A DNA stretch of 64,000 nucleotides from Phytoseiulus persimilis (taxonomy: Eukaryota; Arthropoda; Arachnida; Mesostigmata; Phytoseiidae), in contig CM075103.1 of NCBI GenBank assembly GCA_037576195.1, forward strand, positions 3,596,001-3,660,000. Reading direction: 5' to 3'. The position numbers and the translations under genes were made by a program. Positions 1 through 15,000 of the stretch are shown here, one piece after another. Numbering within the stretch: position 1 is the stretch's first letter; each line of letters starts with the position of its first letter. Under the pieces are notes generated by a model. That model was not told the origin of the DNA. It saw nothing but the letters and a program-made list of their open reading frames with translations, and did no database searches.

Positions 1-3000
1 CCACTTCACCGGGATAGTGAGAAGTTCTGAGGAGAAGTACGAGAAAGGGAATCGAAAATATCGCAATAGAGATCACAGACTCCCTGGACCGATATCTACA
101 GAGCTCTCGAGACGTTCGTGACATGTTTCACCCAGGATGAAAATTCCTCAGAATCAAAGTCACGAAGCTTCAATCAATTTCCTCGAACGCAACAAGTCAC
201 AGGAGCCACAGGTTGGACCGCGTCGTTGGCGGTGCTCGAGATCGCTTTCCATGGCGTTCGCCAATGTTCCGTGCTGGCCAGCTCCGCTACATCGGATCCG
301 CCACATCCGAAATCGAACCTCTTCCTGATGAGGAAATTCATTCGTTCCTGTATCTTGAACGATCTGGTGTTTTTTTCATGTCCAACAGAACGATGTCCTG
401 TAGTGATCCATCTAAAATCGGTGCAAGGTTCCCCATTCGGACCCACTTGGGCGTGTAATCCAAGTGTTATGGTTCTCCTGGTGCACAGAAGAAAGTTCAG
501 GATCTCGTGGACGGAACGTTCCTCCCCAACTGGAGGCACCCACATTTCCAGGCGCGAGTCTTCCGCCTTCGTGATGTATCGTATGTATTTCGAATGCGTG
601 GGCGGATTCCCGTTTCCTGAGTGGCTCTTTGAAGTTGAACCTTGAAATCGGGTACATTTTTCGATCGTCCCTGGCGATGATGAAGATGTTTCTCGTTGAA
701 CCTCCACCTCAATGGAGCTCGTCCAACTCCCGAGAGCTTTCATAAGTCGTCTTGAAAACGCGCGGGCTATGAACTCGGACTCAGTCTTCCCTCTCTCCGC
801 CTTTGGCATGAGAGAACACAAATCCACACTCGACTGATGAGGGAAGAGGACGCTAGATCGAACTGTCGAGCAGACCGTTGAACGGCATTGTTTTCAATTT
901 CAGCGAGAATCCCGATCCATCAGCTCAGCTAACCTTGAGCCTGTTTATCATCAGTCCAGTCGCCGAATCACCTGGCCTGCACATCCCTGAGAGTTTTCTA
1001 TTATTCCCTCCATGGCCCAACTTTTGTGACCATAGCGGAAATTTCGTTTATTGCTCATGTCAAGATTTTCGAAAACTTCGAGCATCGCTCCCTTGTCGGA
1101 GCTTCTTGACGTCAGCAGCTGCTCAGAGGTTTCGGTGCTCATCACGCGCGGTGCTTGATAACCGTATTTTGACACTCACGTCTTTTCCCTCGACTCCGTT
1201 TCCGACTCTAGATCCAGATCTTGTTTTTCAACCATCGACGTGATTTTGATCTTTTGAGGTTTGGTACTGAAAGTATCGGCTGAGGAGCTCACCGAAATTT
1301 GAACCCGTGATGGACCAACGCTGCGGAAGGAAACTTTGTGATCTTCAACAATTCTCGGAGCCACGAGGAAGCCCAGAGGGCCTTGAGCGGAATTCTCGAC
1401 ACCTACGTTTTGTCCATGGCGGCTCCGGCCGCGAAGAAATTCGATGCATCCGATGTATCCGACGAGCTCACCCACATTGTTTTCTCCTCCTGGAAAGGAG
1501 AAAAGAGCTTCATTGCAGACACGTGTCAAATTTTAGTTTACCTTTTCAGTGAAGCCTTGAGAAGTGAAGACCGCTGAATCGCTATCAGCCGAAGAGGCAT
1601 CGGATTCGGTGCATGTTGGGCGCTGCCTCCGAACAGTATTATCTTCTATTTTAGCAATCGCACAGTTTGCTGCTCGGCGCCAGTGCTCGGTGACAAGTTT
1701 CCGAGCGGGAAACAATGAAGGAACCCATCGCTGATGAGCCTCAGAGTCAGCAGGACCGGCGTTGCAAGCTCGCACAAGCCCGCTGAGGATACGGCGAGAT
1801 CTTTAACGAGACATCTTCCGCCGGAACAAGTCACTTGGTCACCCGGGTGCTATAAACAACCCATGTTGAGCTTGTCGCTCACGTCGAGCAGCCGCAGTGA
1901 AACTTTCAAGGCCAGCAGCAGAAGCAGACTCCGGTGTAAAAGCTGCCGAGAGACAGTTGCTGTGAAGCCCGAACCTCACCTTGCAGTCGTCGTCGTTCGG
2001 CTCCGAGCGGAATTCCACGGAAAGTTCGCTTGAAAGAGGGAATATACAGTGACGCAACTCGCGCTTCGCCAGAGCGGCGTCCGATTGGGCCATTGATTCA
2101 TCGTCATTCTCCTTCATCATTGTTCGTTGTCCAGAGCATCGGTGTGTCTTCCCGGCGAGTTTCCACTTTGTCGTCAACGAGTTTGGGAACAGAAATTCGG
2201 GTGACTGTGTCGAGTTCTGAGGAAAACAGCGGCAAGTTTGAATTTCCCCATATGATGGCGCCATAAACTCCTCCTGCGCCTTTCCGAGAATCGTTGATCT
2301 GCAGAACGCTGCATCCAGAATGCAGGAACGTCGTTTTTCACTCTCTCAGCAGGTGTCACTTAGATTTCATGATCCCCAAGCGCATCGACCGAGCATATAT
2401 ATCTGGGGCGGATGGGCTCCACCGGAGCGTCACTCGAGGGCGTCTTCCCGAGCTTCGAGCAGAAACTTTGTAAAGCTCCGACGTTCGAACGAATGTCTAA
2501 GATCGATGTACTCCACCTTCTTTCCCGAAGTGCCTTTGGTCATATCGTTCGTCGTCGTTTGCCTGCCTGTCCGACCGCCCGCCCTCCCTTCCATCGAAAC
2601 AGGTCATGGTATCGGCGACCGGCCGCCCGCACAAACGATGAGCTGAAACTCGCTTTTAACGGACGACGTCTTGCTAGACTAATGGTTAGGTGTGTATGTG
2701 CGTTTTCCTTCGAAGGTGATCCCGGGTCACGCCACGGGTCCTGTTTGACAGCCGCGACGCAACAGGAACGGGGCACAGCAATGCGTGATGACCCCGCTGA
2801 CACCTTGTTCCGCAGCCGGCCGGCTTCTCTGGGCCCTATGCACTGCGTTCGAGGCTCGGTCGCATAGACTTGCATGTTCATATACAGAGTGGCTGTTTAA
2901 GACCGGGAGTTTGCGAACTTGATTTTGTTTTGAGAAGATCCCGGAGAAGTACAGAGTTGCAACGAGAACGAAATCGGGTCCACTGACCTTGAAAGGGGAA

Positions 3001-6000
3001 TAAGAGGGTAAGGATGAGGAAAAAGCGTCTGCTCGGGCGCACAGCCGGACATTGCGGGACATCGGTGGCTCGCTTCCAGGAAGGAATCGCGACTCTAATG
3101 AGCTCACAAACAGATTGCCGAGCTTCTCGCCATCAGCTATAAAAACGTAGAGAAGAGGTGAGATTGGGGAACCGATGCTTCCGCAGCTTCGACAACAGCT
3201 TCGGAAACGGGATCTGTCGGGATGGAGGTCTCGAACCTCGATAAGGACCCAGAAACGCGACTCATACTGGGAGTGAGCTCCAATTCGTGTCTTTCTGGAT
3301 TTGCTGGTCAACGTTAACCGAGCTGTGTGATAGGTGCTGAGGGGATTTCTCCAGTTTTGCACACAGGAAGGCTGCATGGTCAGAAACGAATTTCTCAATC
3401 CCGACTCGCAATGGAGAATCATTGCTCAAGAGACAGAAACCGGATCGCCAGATCTGGTTGGAAGCTGCAGTCCTGAGCTTCAGGTTGGAGACACAAATGT
3501 GATTTCGTCGACGCGCTGTATGAGAAAAGATGCATTTTCGGGGGTCGGCTTCAGCTTCCTGCAGGTCGACCGATTCCGTGGCATCCGTCCCGTCGAGATT
3601 TAAGCCCACAAAGTGGGTGATTCTGGGTTCACAAACTAACAGCTCCTCGGCCAGATCGACCGACCGGTTCCATTCCGATGGCTTAACCAGAAAGGGCCGA
3701 ACTCGATCGAGCAATACATCAGCTTCTCCGCTGGTGGATTCGTGTCCCCATTCCTTGAAGCTTACGAGGCTCAGGGGGTAGGAATCTTGGTTTGGACCCG
3801 TCCCATACCCGAAACCGGCGCAACGGTTCAACGCATCAGAGAGGTCGAAAAATTCGGCGAGCTCCGAATTTTCGGTTCCTTCTGTGTGCCCCTGAAAGCG
3901 GAGATATCATCCGTTGGATGATATGCGACATTGAATTCGTCGCCATGCTATTCATGGATTTCAGTTTTTGAACGACGTTCCCGACCTCGGGATTTATAAG
4001 CATGCTTCTTCACGCGGTCACCTTTTTTCCTGTTGTTGTGATAGTCAGATTCTTCCTTAGTCCGTAGACGGAAATCCGCGAGCCCAGAATCGTTATCCGA
4101 TATTCAACGACGAATACTTTGATCTTGGCTGTTCACAACACCTGACTCATTCCCACGCAGTGTTCTCAAACCCTCTTCTTGAAATTGAGCAACGAAAATA
4201 AAGCGCCATCACGGCCAACAGTTGCATTCTCACTATAGGAGAGAGAACTTCTGAAAGTTCAGCCACATCGCTTTACTCGACTCATGCAGTACAGCCGCTC
4301 TGAGCCATCTCGTTGCATTTATCGACCGGGCGAGGTTTTCGTATTGCGTTTGCTGTGCCGTATTCTCTCGGCCTTAGTAATTTTGGATCCTCTTCTTTGT
4401 TGTGAGCGTTCTCGCCCCTGCAGCCCACGCTGGGAGCTTTCAATCGACCGAGTGAAAGCACAGAACAGAAAGGCTGGAACAGGAGGAGCCCCCGGCAAGC
4501 GGAAAGAGAAACTCGTTCGTCTTCCGGCCAATTTGGCGCCAGTGAGTTTTGTGCGATCGAATAACTCATGGTTCTGCGAACAGATTCGCACTCCCCACAC
4601 GTTTCACTGATCGCATGGAGGTCGGAAGAGTTCTGTGGTTTACTTCGTGCGTACAGCGAAACTCGCTCGCATCTGGGTTTCCGGGGTCGCTGCTCGAACG
4701 CCGAGTCTATTCTTCAACCTCTTTCACTCCACTGCCACTGGGCGATCGACCATTGGTAGGAGCCGCCAACCAAGAGCTCTGTGAACACAACTCCCGTGCC
4801 CGGATACTAGATCCCAGAATCATCCCAGAGGATTTTGATCCTGCGCCGAGCTCATACGTCGTTCGCGATGGACGCGACTTCTATCCAACCACGAAAATAT
4901 TGTCTTGGCGGAAGGAGGGGAACGGGCGGGCGGGAGAAAACAGTTCGAGGATGGGTTTCGTGGCCGAGTGGGTTGCGGCTATCGTCAACAGCGAGCTTGC
5001 CTCTCCGCAGATTCCATTCGTGGATGTCACCTCCAGCCTTGTGCTCAAACAATACCCCGGTTCAGTCACCAGCTCGCTCCCATGCGTCCTTCCGATGTTC
5101 TCGCTCGTATCCTTTCTCGATTTCTCGATTGAGCTTCCCTCTTCGCTGTCCGGCGAAGGATTCCCTCCCCAAATAGCAGAGAGTCGGCACAAAGCTCAGG
5201 CGTGTCACGAATAGCGGCTCGGCGTCGGACGCAGGTCCTTGTTGGCGACCGAAGGGTCAGCATTCAAATTGCAGTAAAGAGAACCACTGGCTTGTGTCAT
5301 TAGAACAGCTTTTTAAGCCCTCTTGCCGGTACAAGTTTACGACAGATCCTCGGTAAAAGCCTCACTTATTGCCTCTAAGAGAAGACAAATAACATCGCCT
5401 CTGGCGCCCAGAGGTCTCCCGTGGAAACAGTCCAGTCCAAAAAAGGCTTCGAAGCGGAACACACGCTCGGAAAGGGACATTTCCGGCGGTCGCTTCGGAG
5501 GTTCTGCGTAACCGTGAGGTTTCGAAGTTTCAGTGGAGGTCTCGGATCCGTTCCTTTGGGAATGAGGTCTCATCGACTCGAGCTGCGGAGCCTTTCGCAT
5601 ATTTGGGCGACTCCGGACGGCTCTTTGAGGATGCCGAAGGAGCCTCTCGAAATCGCTCAAGAGTCTCGAGTGCTTAGCGTTTGTTCGAATTCTATCACTG
5701 CGCTGATTGGAACATCCCGAGAGTAGAGAGGAGGTATTCTTATTTTGGTCATGCCTTCAGCAAATCAATTTAGCGATTCTGCTTTATTGAATTTTGAGGA
5801 GAAGCTGTGCTCGGCACCATTGCTGAACTCCCTAGTTCCGAGTGAGAGACTCTGCGGAAGATAGAAGAAAGCTGACAAAGTCCTGCCGGAACAATGAATC
5901 TAAGGATGAGATATTTATGCACAATCAACAGACCCACTATCCAGCGGACCTGGTTCGGTTCCAACAGAAGTCGTCGAAAAAAATGAGAATCGATGTTTTT

Positions 6001-9000
6001 CAACATCGCATCGAACAGAAAAATTTGCTCCCTACAACGGGAGGTAATGATTGGGGCCATGAGAGACGTTTACAATGGCACGGGCGAAAAGCAGCGCACG
6101 CTCGTGCGTCCAGTCCTCTCTTCGAACCCCACTCTCCACGAAACCTACGAAAAGGGGCTGGAGGCAACAAGTGTTTCGCAAAAACCTCGAACTCTGGGCA
6201 TATCCGGCTATCGAAACATGAGAGTTCTTTTTTGAGAGGAACAACTCACAGAGGGGATACCCCATGATTCACGGAAAGAGATGTGAGTGCGAAAAAACGA
6301 GATATTGACGATGAGGAAGAGATAGAAGAGGAATCTATTCACCATCCAGGAGAATAGAAAATTAAGGACGAGTGTTGGGTTCATACAGATAATACCAACC
6401 GGGAAGAAAACAATTTGTCAGGAAGCTGGGTGACATGGGTTTGCCTCATCTTCCTGTCAGTTTCGCGTTCCCGAAAGTATTCTCTCGGCGGGAGCGTGAC
6501 ATCATCATGGTCCACTTTGTGGAAATATCGGAAGGGGCCCGCGTCGAACAAGCGTATCTCGACCTGGAAATACTTCCTCCGACTAATTCATCTTGCTGCA
6601 TGGTCGTCGGCCGTCAGCCTTTCATCCTGAGCGCTGCTCCTCGCGGCAATGATAATAATGTTTCCGACGTCCGTTGCTCCTTCGTGCTCGTAATTGAAAG
6701 CGAAATACGGAGCTCCGCGTTTTCCTGCTCGGGAAAAGCTCTGATGCGCTCCAACTCGAGCAACTGCAGAATGAATCTCGCTGGTAACGACCATCGCTGC
6801 CCGCAACTCCCGGATCCTTCCGAGACAGAGCCTTCCATGGGAGCATCCCATAATACTTCACCGTTCCGCAGCGACACACAATCTTGAACGGCTACGAATT
6901 CCCGCCGGCGAGCCCGAAGAACCTCTCTCAGCCTCTGCAAATAATTCCCGATGGTTTCCTAATCCAGATTGGTTGTCAGCAACAGGCTGCCTCACTTTTT
7001 GTCGTGCAGAACTTGATTTCATCCTCGACATCACAGAAATGGAAGATGCGTGTCCTCCTAACGGATCGATTCTCGCCGACCTCGATGGACACGCCGCCAT
7101 CCCGACATTGTTCAGGCGAACGCCGGTCCGCGTCCGTCGGCGGCATTCCAGCGTTTGGGCGACATAATGATCCGAAAGTCAGAGCGACCTCCGAACGCGG
7201 AGGGTCGGCCCAGGCCCAAGCAGCGCGCTCAGTTGATCGGAATGTCACGGACTGGGACGATCCGCGAGCTCGCTTCCTAATCAAAGTTTTCACCGGAGGA
7301 TCCAATCGGCAACACACGGAGCTGCACGAACTCGGAAGAACACACTCGATGAGTTCAGCACGTTTCATTAATTAGGCGTAACATATTGAATTTGCCAGCG
7401 GACGGATGGACAAACTAACTGACTGACTGCCCTGCTGACGGCCAGACTGTCTGATCAATAGACACGGTCTCCGTCGAATTGAACCTCACCCTCCGGGTCG
7501 GACAGACCTCTTGTGGACCTGTGGTGAATTACTCACCTTGACGGCCGGTACTCCCAATGCTCGATTGGGTCTTGCACCATCGTGCGATGATGCATGACTA
7601 GAGCAGCGCGTTATTGTAACGTGCAGTGGTCACAGGACTCAGGGTCCGAGCAAGTCGGCCCTGGCGACTAGATGAGTCGCACCAGTACGAGCCAATACTC
7701 AATGCTCGAGCAGTCTGGGAAACTTTCAACAGTTCCCTATTCATTTATTCAGAAAACAGGGTGGGTGAACCCGCGAGCCGGGCTCGGCCCGTCAGGGTTC
7801 CATTTCTTCGTGCTACGGCGAAGTTGGGCTAACGGAAGGCTCGTGCGCGATGGCTCACGAAAAATTCCACGCTATGAAGACCTGTTCTCCTGAGCTTAAG
7901 TATCAGTTTCAGATCAGAAATAGTCGATTATGAGCTCCGCCGTGTGTACGATACGTTATTCCCGAGCGCGCATCGAGCTCGTGGCTCGGGACTCTCCGAG
8001 CTGCAGGTTGCTGAAATAGTGATGAGGGACTACCCGCTTCTTCGTTCCGAACAACGCGCGGTGGAACGAGCTCGGCTGGAGAGCGCTAACCGTTCTTGTC
8101 AGGTCTTCCGTCCAGATATGAATGAGCCATGGGCGGAACTGCGCACGGGTTTCCCACTGGCGCATCGAGCAACATCGGGCGATGAAAGAGCCAGCGCATC
8201 TAAGCGGGAAGGAAGACGAACAGACAACTAGCCAGTCGACCATGGAGGAATTTCGGATCCGAGAGTCTACAAATGGCGGGATCGAGCGGCTTCCCTTTAG
8301 AAATGTCTAACTTTGTTCGGGTGAGGGACCGGGTCGGGTTCGTCCTTTGTTGACGTGTCAGAGATATCGTTCCCAGTTATCGTCCTCTGTCCCTGGCCCT
8401 CCGGCAGGGGAACGAGAAGATCTGAAATCGATATTGGTATTCGAGGAAAATAACACGCTACGGTGGAAGAGAGTTCCTCCGCTTTCTCGCCTCCGTTCGG
8501 CTATCTCGGAGTGTGTAGGATGAGCGAGTTCCAGGAGGTGGATGGGGATGAGAGGGCGAGTGAGCGAAATTGAACTGCGAAGAAGTCGATCCCGATATGT
8601 AGTCAGTTGAAATCTAGCAGCCGATCATTTCTCGTGGTTCTGACACCTCTTCCCCCCCCCCCTTCTTCCCCAGTCCTTGCTTCTCTTTTAGGATCGTCTC
8701 TCTTGAGCGCGACTCCAGGGAAGATCTCACAAGTACGGCAAGAAACGAACATAAAACCCATCAGGGAGCATCGCAATCGTATCGAGATGCCACAAACGCT
8801 GTCGGTGCTTGCGTTTGGCTGGATGTTTGTGCACCTCCCTCGTTAGACTCTGGGCGGTGTCCAACGCTTAGCAAATTAGCTTTTACTCCGCCATGGAGTG
8901 GATAGCTGGGGCTCGAGATGGAATACAATGCCCTCGGAACGAGGCACGTTACGTACATGCGTGTATGAACGCGAATGATAACTACACCTGCTCATCACGC

Positions 9001-12000
9001 AAAGTGGCTAATCCACCAAATCGACGAACTTTGGTCCCGGTGAGGCTATTTTCCTCGATGAACGCCATCTCACACGCAGTAACTCGGCTGTGATCGGACA
9101 GACGACTATTGACAAGCACAACGGCTGGGCCCGAGTGCGTAGCAATCACGAGCCACAACCCCTCGTTCGTTCTCTGAATAGAACTCCGGTGTCGTGACGA
9201 GGCGGAAGGACTTCGAAAGGAGTTCTGAAAAGATTCGCCGTCTTTGTGCCTCTTTATCTGTGTCAAATTTTCCTCCCTTCCCGCGTCGAACTACCCGAAT
9301 GATCGTATTCTCAGAGTTCCACTTCAAGGGTCTCTCGGGGAGCCAATCGAGCTCCTCCTCGAGCCAGTGGTTGGCTACGGTGTCGACCGTAGGTATCGGA
9401 CCCGCGGCTCTTGTTTTGGCTTCCGTCCTCGCTGGTTTCGGCAGCATCAAGCCTCAGCTCTGCCAACGCCCAGCACACGTAAATATGTTCGACTTGTGAA
9501 CCGAGTGAATAATCATGTCGTATCAGTTTTGTCGTGGACAGATCAGATCCAACCATTGGGCCTGACCGTTCTCACGTTTTGCAAATGTGACTCCTCTTCC
9601 CACATGATTCCTATACCGTGGCGTCTGCTAGGCGCGACACCGTAGGCAAAATTTCGGGCTCTGTTCAAGGACCTGAGGTTACTTACGAGCATTGGCGAAT
9701 CCACTCTGCTGGCCACAGGTTGGGCCATGTTCCCGCTATTCGGCGCCCCTAGGAAAGTCCCAGAAGCTTATCTGGGTCTGCGGAGGCTTATTGCAGTCGC
9801 TGGGGAAGCCTCACGTGAGGAATAACAAGTTCGACAGCCGGGCAGCTCCATTCATCGCAATTACCGTAACGCTTCCCGTGCTCTCGTTGAGGTTGAGAAA
9901 CAAACATCACAGGTTGTATATTCTCCATATCATGGAGTTAGACACTCCTGGTCTCAGCTTTCCGATCAGATGAGAGGTTGTTCTCCTTCTTTCAGAAGCA
10001 ATGTCGCTTAGAAAGAATATACAAACCGTTCGGCTCGCGCATGCGTTCGATTTGTATAACCATGAGGCGTTGAGTCTCGTTCTTAGAAGGCGGTAGGAGG
10101 TTCAATGGGGAATTGTTAGCTTCCATGTTGAACAAGGATTTAGCTGGGAGTCCCAATTTCCGAGTTGGGGTATATATTTATCTCAAAGAGTGAGAACATC
10201 CAATTCAACGGAAGTGTCTGTTCGCAACCATGAAATTCACCGATCGCCGGACTGCCTATCATACCGCGATCTGAATTTTGAGGGAGGCTCGCATGGAATC
10301 ACGCGCCGTTTTCAGCGAGATTCTTGTTTTCCGCCGTGTGCCTATCCCCCTCAGAGCCCGAAGAAGAGGAGATTCTGTGAAGATTTTCGGCTTCCGGATA
10401 TGTTGTCGAAGCCTGTTTTTCTTTCGAGCGCTGACTGCGTTTGATGCATATTCCATGATCGCGGCGTCGAGATCTCCGGAATCAATTTTTTTCAAGGGGT
10501 GTCCCTTCAAAGCCTTCCGGTCCCAGGCAACACGCAGAATTTAGAGAGAGTGCACGGACGGCGATACGCGAGCAGCGTTATGAGATCGTTAAGGCAACCG
10601 AACGTTCGTAGAAGAGTCAAAAACGGAATCATACTGCTCCACTTATGAGCTGGGATGAAAATGTTCGCGCTCTTCGAGCGTCAACATGTTCGAATCCTGA
10701 TAACTTGAAATTTCTGACTTGAGTGTGACCGTGAAGATCTGGGAACGCACGTCGAGAGTTGGTCACTGACTTCAATGGAAAGTTAATTAATCTGTAAGCT
10801 CTGAGAGCTCGGAGTTTGAACTGTCCGCGTCGTTTCACGGACTGGAACGACGGCAAGACCGAATCTGGCTAAGCCGCACCAAGGTGATGTCTTCAGAGAG
10901 AAGCTTCTCCGAACACCGAGCAGATGGACTCAGACTTGCTAAGTTGTTCGTTGCCGTTCAGTTAATCCATATAAGTTCGAATATAATATCCAATCAATGC
11001 GAACCGAGCTGAGCGTGTTGCCGTTCCGATTTACTCTCATGAACCGGAGATGTTATTGGTGAAGTGGCTTTTTCTTTGCTTCAGATCCGCTTCGAGCGGC
11101 TCGGAAGTGTTCCGATTTGAGTCGGAGTTGTGAATAAATCACACACCAGAGAGATGTTCCACGAGGTCCATGTCCCATCCGAATATTTATTTCTCCCGGT
11201 TCGAATGGCGATCTTCAGTGTTTCGTCGATTTTCGATTCCACGCCGTGGGGCAGTATTTCGAGATGGCCGGCGCTACGTATGGGCCATTACGGAGAGCTG
11301 GAATCGGCGACCATGGCTCGAGTGCGATCGAAGCTTCTCTCTCCTCGAGAGTCTGACCCGCGCGTGGAAAGTTGAAGCTGCGGAAAACTTGACCTCGGAG
11401 TCCAGCTCTGCAGCGTCCGCCTCGTAACTCGACTCGAGTCAATCCCATCGTCCCACAACTAATCTCAATCATCCCGAAAGTGACTGGGATAGCGTGTTCG
11501 GAACCACTACGGATTATCTCTTCAGATGAGTCTCATCGATAGCCTTTCCCTGATGGCTTGAGAACTCCTGCGTCGCTCAGACGCCACTCCCACTGCCCAA
11601 ACAGGTTTCATCCACCGATCGATGGACAGATTACAGTTGATATCCATTCTTCTCAATCTTTCCGATTCGTGGGAAAATCAGAGAAGTGGGTTTCGCCGGT
11701 CATTTGCCCGCTCGGGGTTCTTGATGGTGCCGCCGGCACTCTCTGATCCGGACATGGATTCAAGATTGGAATTTACTGCCGGCACTTCGATCGTCATAAA
11801 AAGTTTGAACGCCCGTGTATCGACGGCTATGATACCTCCGGCCTCGATATCCAAGTTCCAAACGGTTGTTGGAAATCTTTCACGTAGCCCCCAGGCGAGA
11901 CACATCCATACGTGACCCTCGGAGGCGCGTGTTAATCCATTTCCGAAAACTCGACCGTGAGTTCGCTGGAACAGATGAACCGAACACGATCAGCGATAAA

Positions 12001-15000
12001 TGGAGGGACGACTCAGGACGAAGGCCCCGTGATCTGATTGTGTAGTTTGGATACAGCCTCGATCGAGCGGAATGTTCACCTCTGGCTGATCCCAGTTGAG
12101 ATAGTCATTGGAGAAGGTCGATGATGGATGTGTGAATGTTGGCGAAGAGCAGGAACCAGGGCCAATTCACCTTGCCTGTCCACCCCGGAGCTATTTTGCG
12201 ACTTGTGAACTTTGGTGGTTCCTCAGGAGTGTGATGACGCGACTCGATCAACTGGGACCTGTTCAAGCGGAATCCAGCATCTGGCTGCACATCTGAGTAA
12301 GCTGGAAACCTGTTAGACGCACCTCGACCGATCCTGTCTCAATAGATACGCGATCGAGCGAGAATGCGCATCTCCCTATCTTGCCCATCGGTCAGCCGAA
12401 TCTTGCACAGCAGTGGACTTCACCATTTCGTGAACGATCGACTGCACGCTTGGTCCATCTTCCTGGTCATTCGACTCATGGGGGGAGGTGCTTCCGTTAT
12501 CAGGAGTCGAACGAGTGGTTACTGTCCAGGTGTGGGATTGCCAAAACTTCCCGAGCGTTGAGCCGCACATTGGTGCCAAATCCTATATGGCCGAGAAATC
12601 CGTGTCTGGGAATTGTGCCCTGAGAAGTGGGCTGATGCTCATCATATCCCAGACCGGTTTTCCTCGAGCTTGACCTCTCACCGACCGCTAGAAGCTGCCG
12701 ACCCTCGGTGTGCGATACGAAACTGGCTGAGAGAATTGAGTTGGTTGCTCCAATAAAATTGGAGATCCAATAAAATCTGAAATCTTTCCTTCCGAGCTGG
12801 GAAGAAGTCCCGGACGCGAAATGGATGCTGTGTACGTCGTAGTGACAGATTGTGAGCCCGCAGTGGATGACGAAAGTGTGACCAACTTGGAGGATTCTAG
12901 GAGTTTTCAACGTCTACGTGTTCCGGCATCTGGCAAAACGGAAATATCAATATTCTGATCCGGCAGGGTCAACCGGACTCAGAGGGCACTGATGCGAGAG
13001 GTTCCTTGAGTTTTGTTCGCTGATTCTTTCGCTGGTCATGTACTGACAGTGGCTCACTAGGACCGCACATTTTGTTCCGCAAGAGGCGGACATAGTGCGC
13101 AGAAGCAGAATTTTATTGATCGTAAAATGAGCATACGCTACTCGAAGAAGATAAAGTTCGTACCCTTAAGTCTCGCTCCGCGAAAAGTGATAGCGGGGTT
13201 GCTCCGCTGTCGTTTTGAGAAGCTCTCAAGTCGACACGAATGGATCAATGGATGATTTCCCCCATTCGATTCATTCGCTGACGAGGGAATAAAAAACCAA
13301 CGCCACTAATATTCAATTGTGAATTAGGAATCGAGTTCCCCGCTGACTTGTGACCAGTAGCGTACCGATGCCGAAAGCCCCCCGTGTGAGTGCGTTTACC
13401 GGGAAAATACCAGCTCTCTGTTGCTCACCAACCTTGCCCTACCTGATGGTTTCCCTTTGTGCACATGCATGTAAGTGGTTTGAGAAGTGTGTAAGTGGAA
13501 TGCATCAACCCATTATCAAGGAGAATGGCAGATTCTGCTGGATTGTGGGGTTTAGACAACTAAGCGCACAAAACAAACTCAAGGCTCATCTGGAATATGT
13601 GAGAGGACGGAGGTTCGGAAGGGTTTGGGATTGTGAGTTAGAGGGTAGACATCAGAGGGGAGGGCATTCCGAAGGCGAGATGTGCGAAGGCAGAAGGAAG
13701 AGTCAAATTGAGCGGAATGATTGGTGAGTCATTGTCCAGGGTAGGGGTGTAGCTTGGCACCACGTCTGGTTACACGAATGAGGGCCGAAGAGGGAGGAAC
13801 GAGGGAAGATATCTCAGCTGAACAACTTCCATGAAAGTTGATACTCTTCTTTCAACCTCTTTCGAACCGCATAACTACCTCCCGATCCGGCGATGCAGTT
13901 TCCATGTCCCAGAAGCTTCCCATTCCTCCCCGCATCAATAGCTTGATTCAAGTTGAGCAGAGCCTCTTCCTGGAGCAAACCGTTCGTTCCATCGGCTCGA
14001 TCCGAACTCATCTACGTGAACCTTGAATTCATTTCCCGTTCTGCCGCGGAACGAACTTCCTTGTTTCTGTCAGCTGACGAGAGAATGATCTCACGTCTTC
14101 GGAGCCGAGTGAGCTCCGGCAGGTACCGGTGACAGATACGGGGGAGCGGAAGCCGTCGAATCTGCTTCGTCAGACCAGTGTGTCAATCTAGCACGCAGAT
14201 TCAGACGATGAGTGATCGTTCGTCCGTTACAGGTTAACCTGGGATCGCTTCGTTATGTCGACTTCAGAGTCTTGTGAATAGGCCTGAGAAGTATGAGGGA
14301 TTCATTGAAGATGCCAGCATGCAAAAATCTTGGCAAATTAGCCCTTATTGGGACTCGGACCCAAGGGCGTCACTGATTTCCCATGGTCTGGGAGATATAG
14401 CTACGAGCTCTACGCCACCTCCATGCCTGGCGCGGTGGAAACAATGCGGATGGAGCGACTGGATCTAAACTCTGAGGAATCCGAATCTCCTAATGATTTG
14501 CTATGATGCGAGCCGTCGTGGCGTCGCCGGGTGGCGCAGATGGTTTTTGTTTTGGATCCCACTTCCGATACTCGACGACTCAATCCTCAAACTCTTGGTG
14601 TCGCAGATGGCGGCTTTTGCTTAGAAAATTGAAGAAGCAGTTGGAGGGCAACGGGTTCTCCACTCGGCTCGAAAGCCGAGCGGTGCCCTGCTGTTGGTTG
14701 GCTGCAGATGCAAGCAGCGAATCGCCCGTTTGCTTCCTCCTCTCCTCTACTCTCGCACAATCCAGCGCGGGTGTTCTACGGCTGCGTTAGTAATTTTCTC
14801 TCGAGCACAAAAACGAACAACAGAGCCAATCAAGAATTTACACCGAATCGTCTCATCCCAGGCCCCTCAGGGAGCAATTCTTCAGGATGGGAACATCCGC
14901 TCCTCAGTATCCCGCCTCAATTCCCTGCTGCCGCGTTCGAGGTTTTCTCAAAATCTCGAGTCCTGCAAACTTTGGCCCCGGAAATCGCGGGACGGAATCG

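Noticed and set aside
2727-3422. 231-codon minus-strand ORF
   Set aside because: No family motif, unusual amino-acid mix, overlaps another long minus ORF in a different frame, and no conserved neighbours. Treated as a chance ORF.
10660-10720. gttcgaatcc, a tRNA T-arm-like word
   Set aside because: No matching acceptor, D-arm or anticodon stem could be folded around it. Similar isolated words elsewhere in the window failed the same test.
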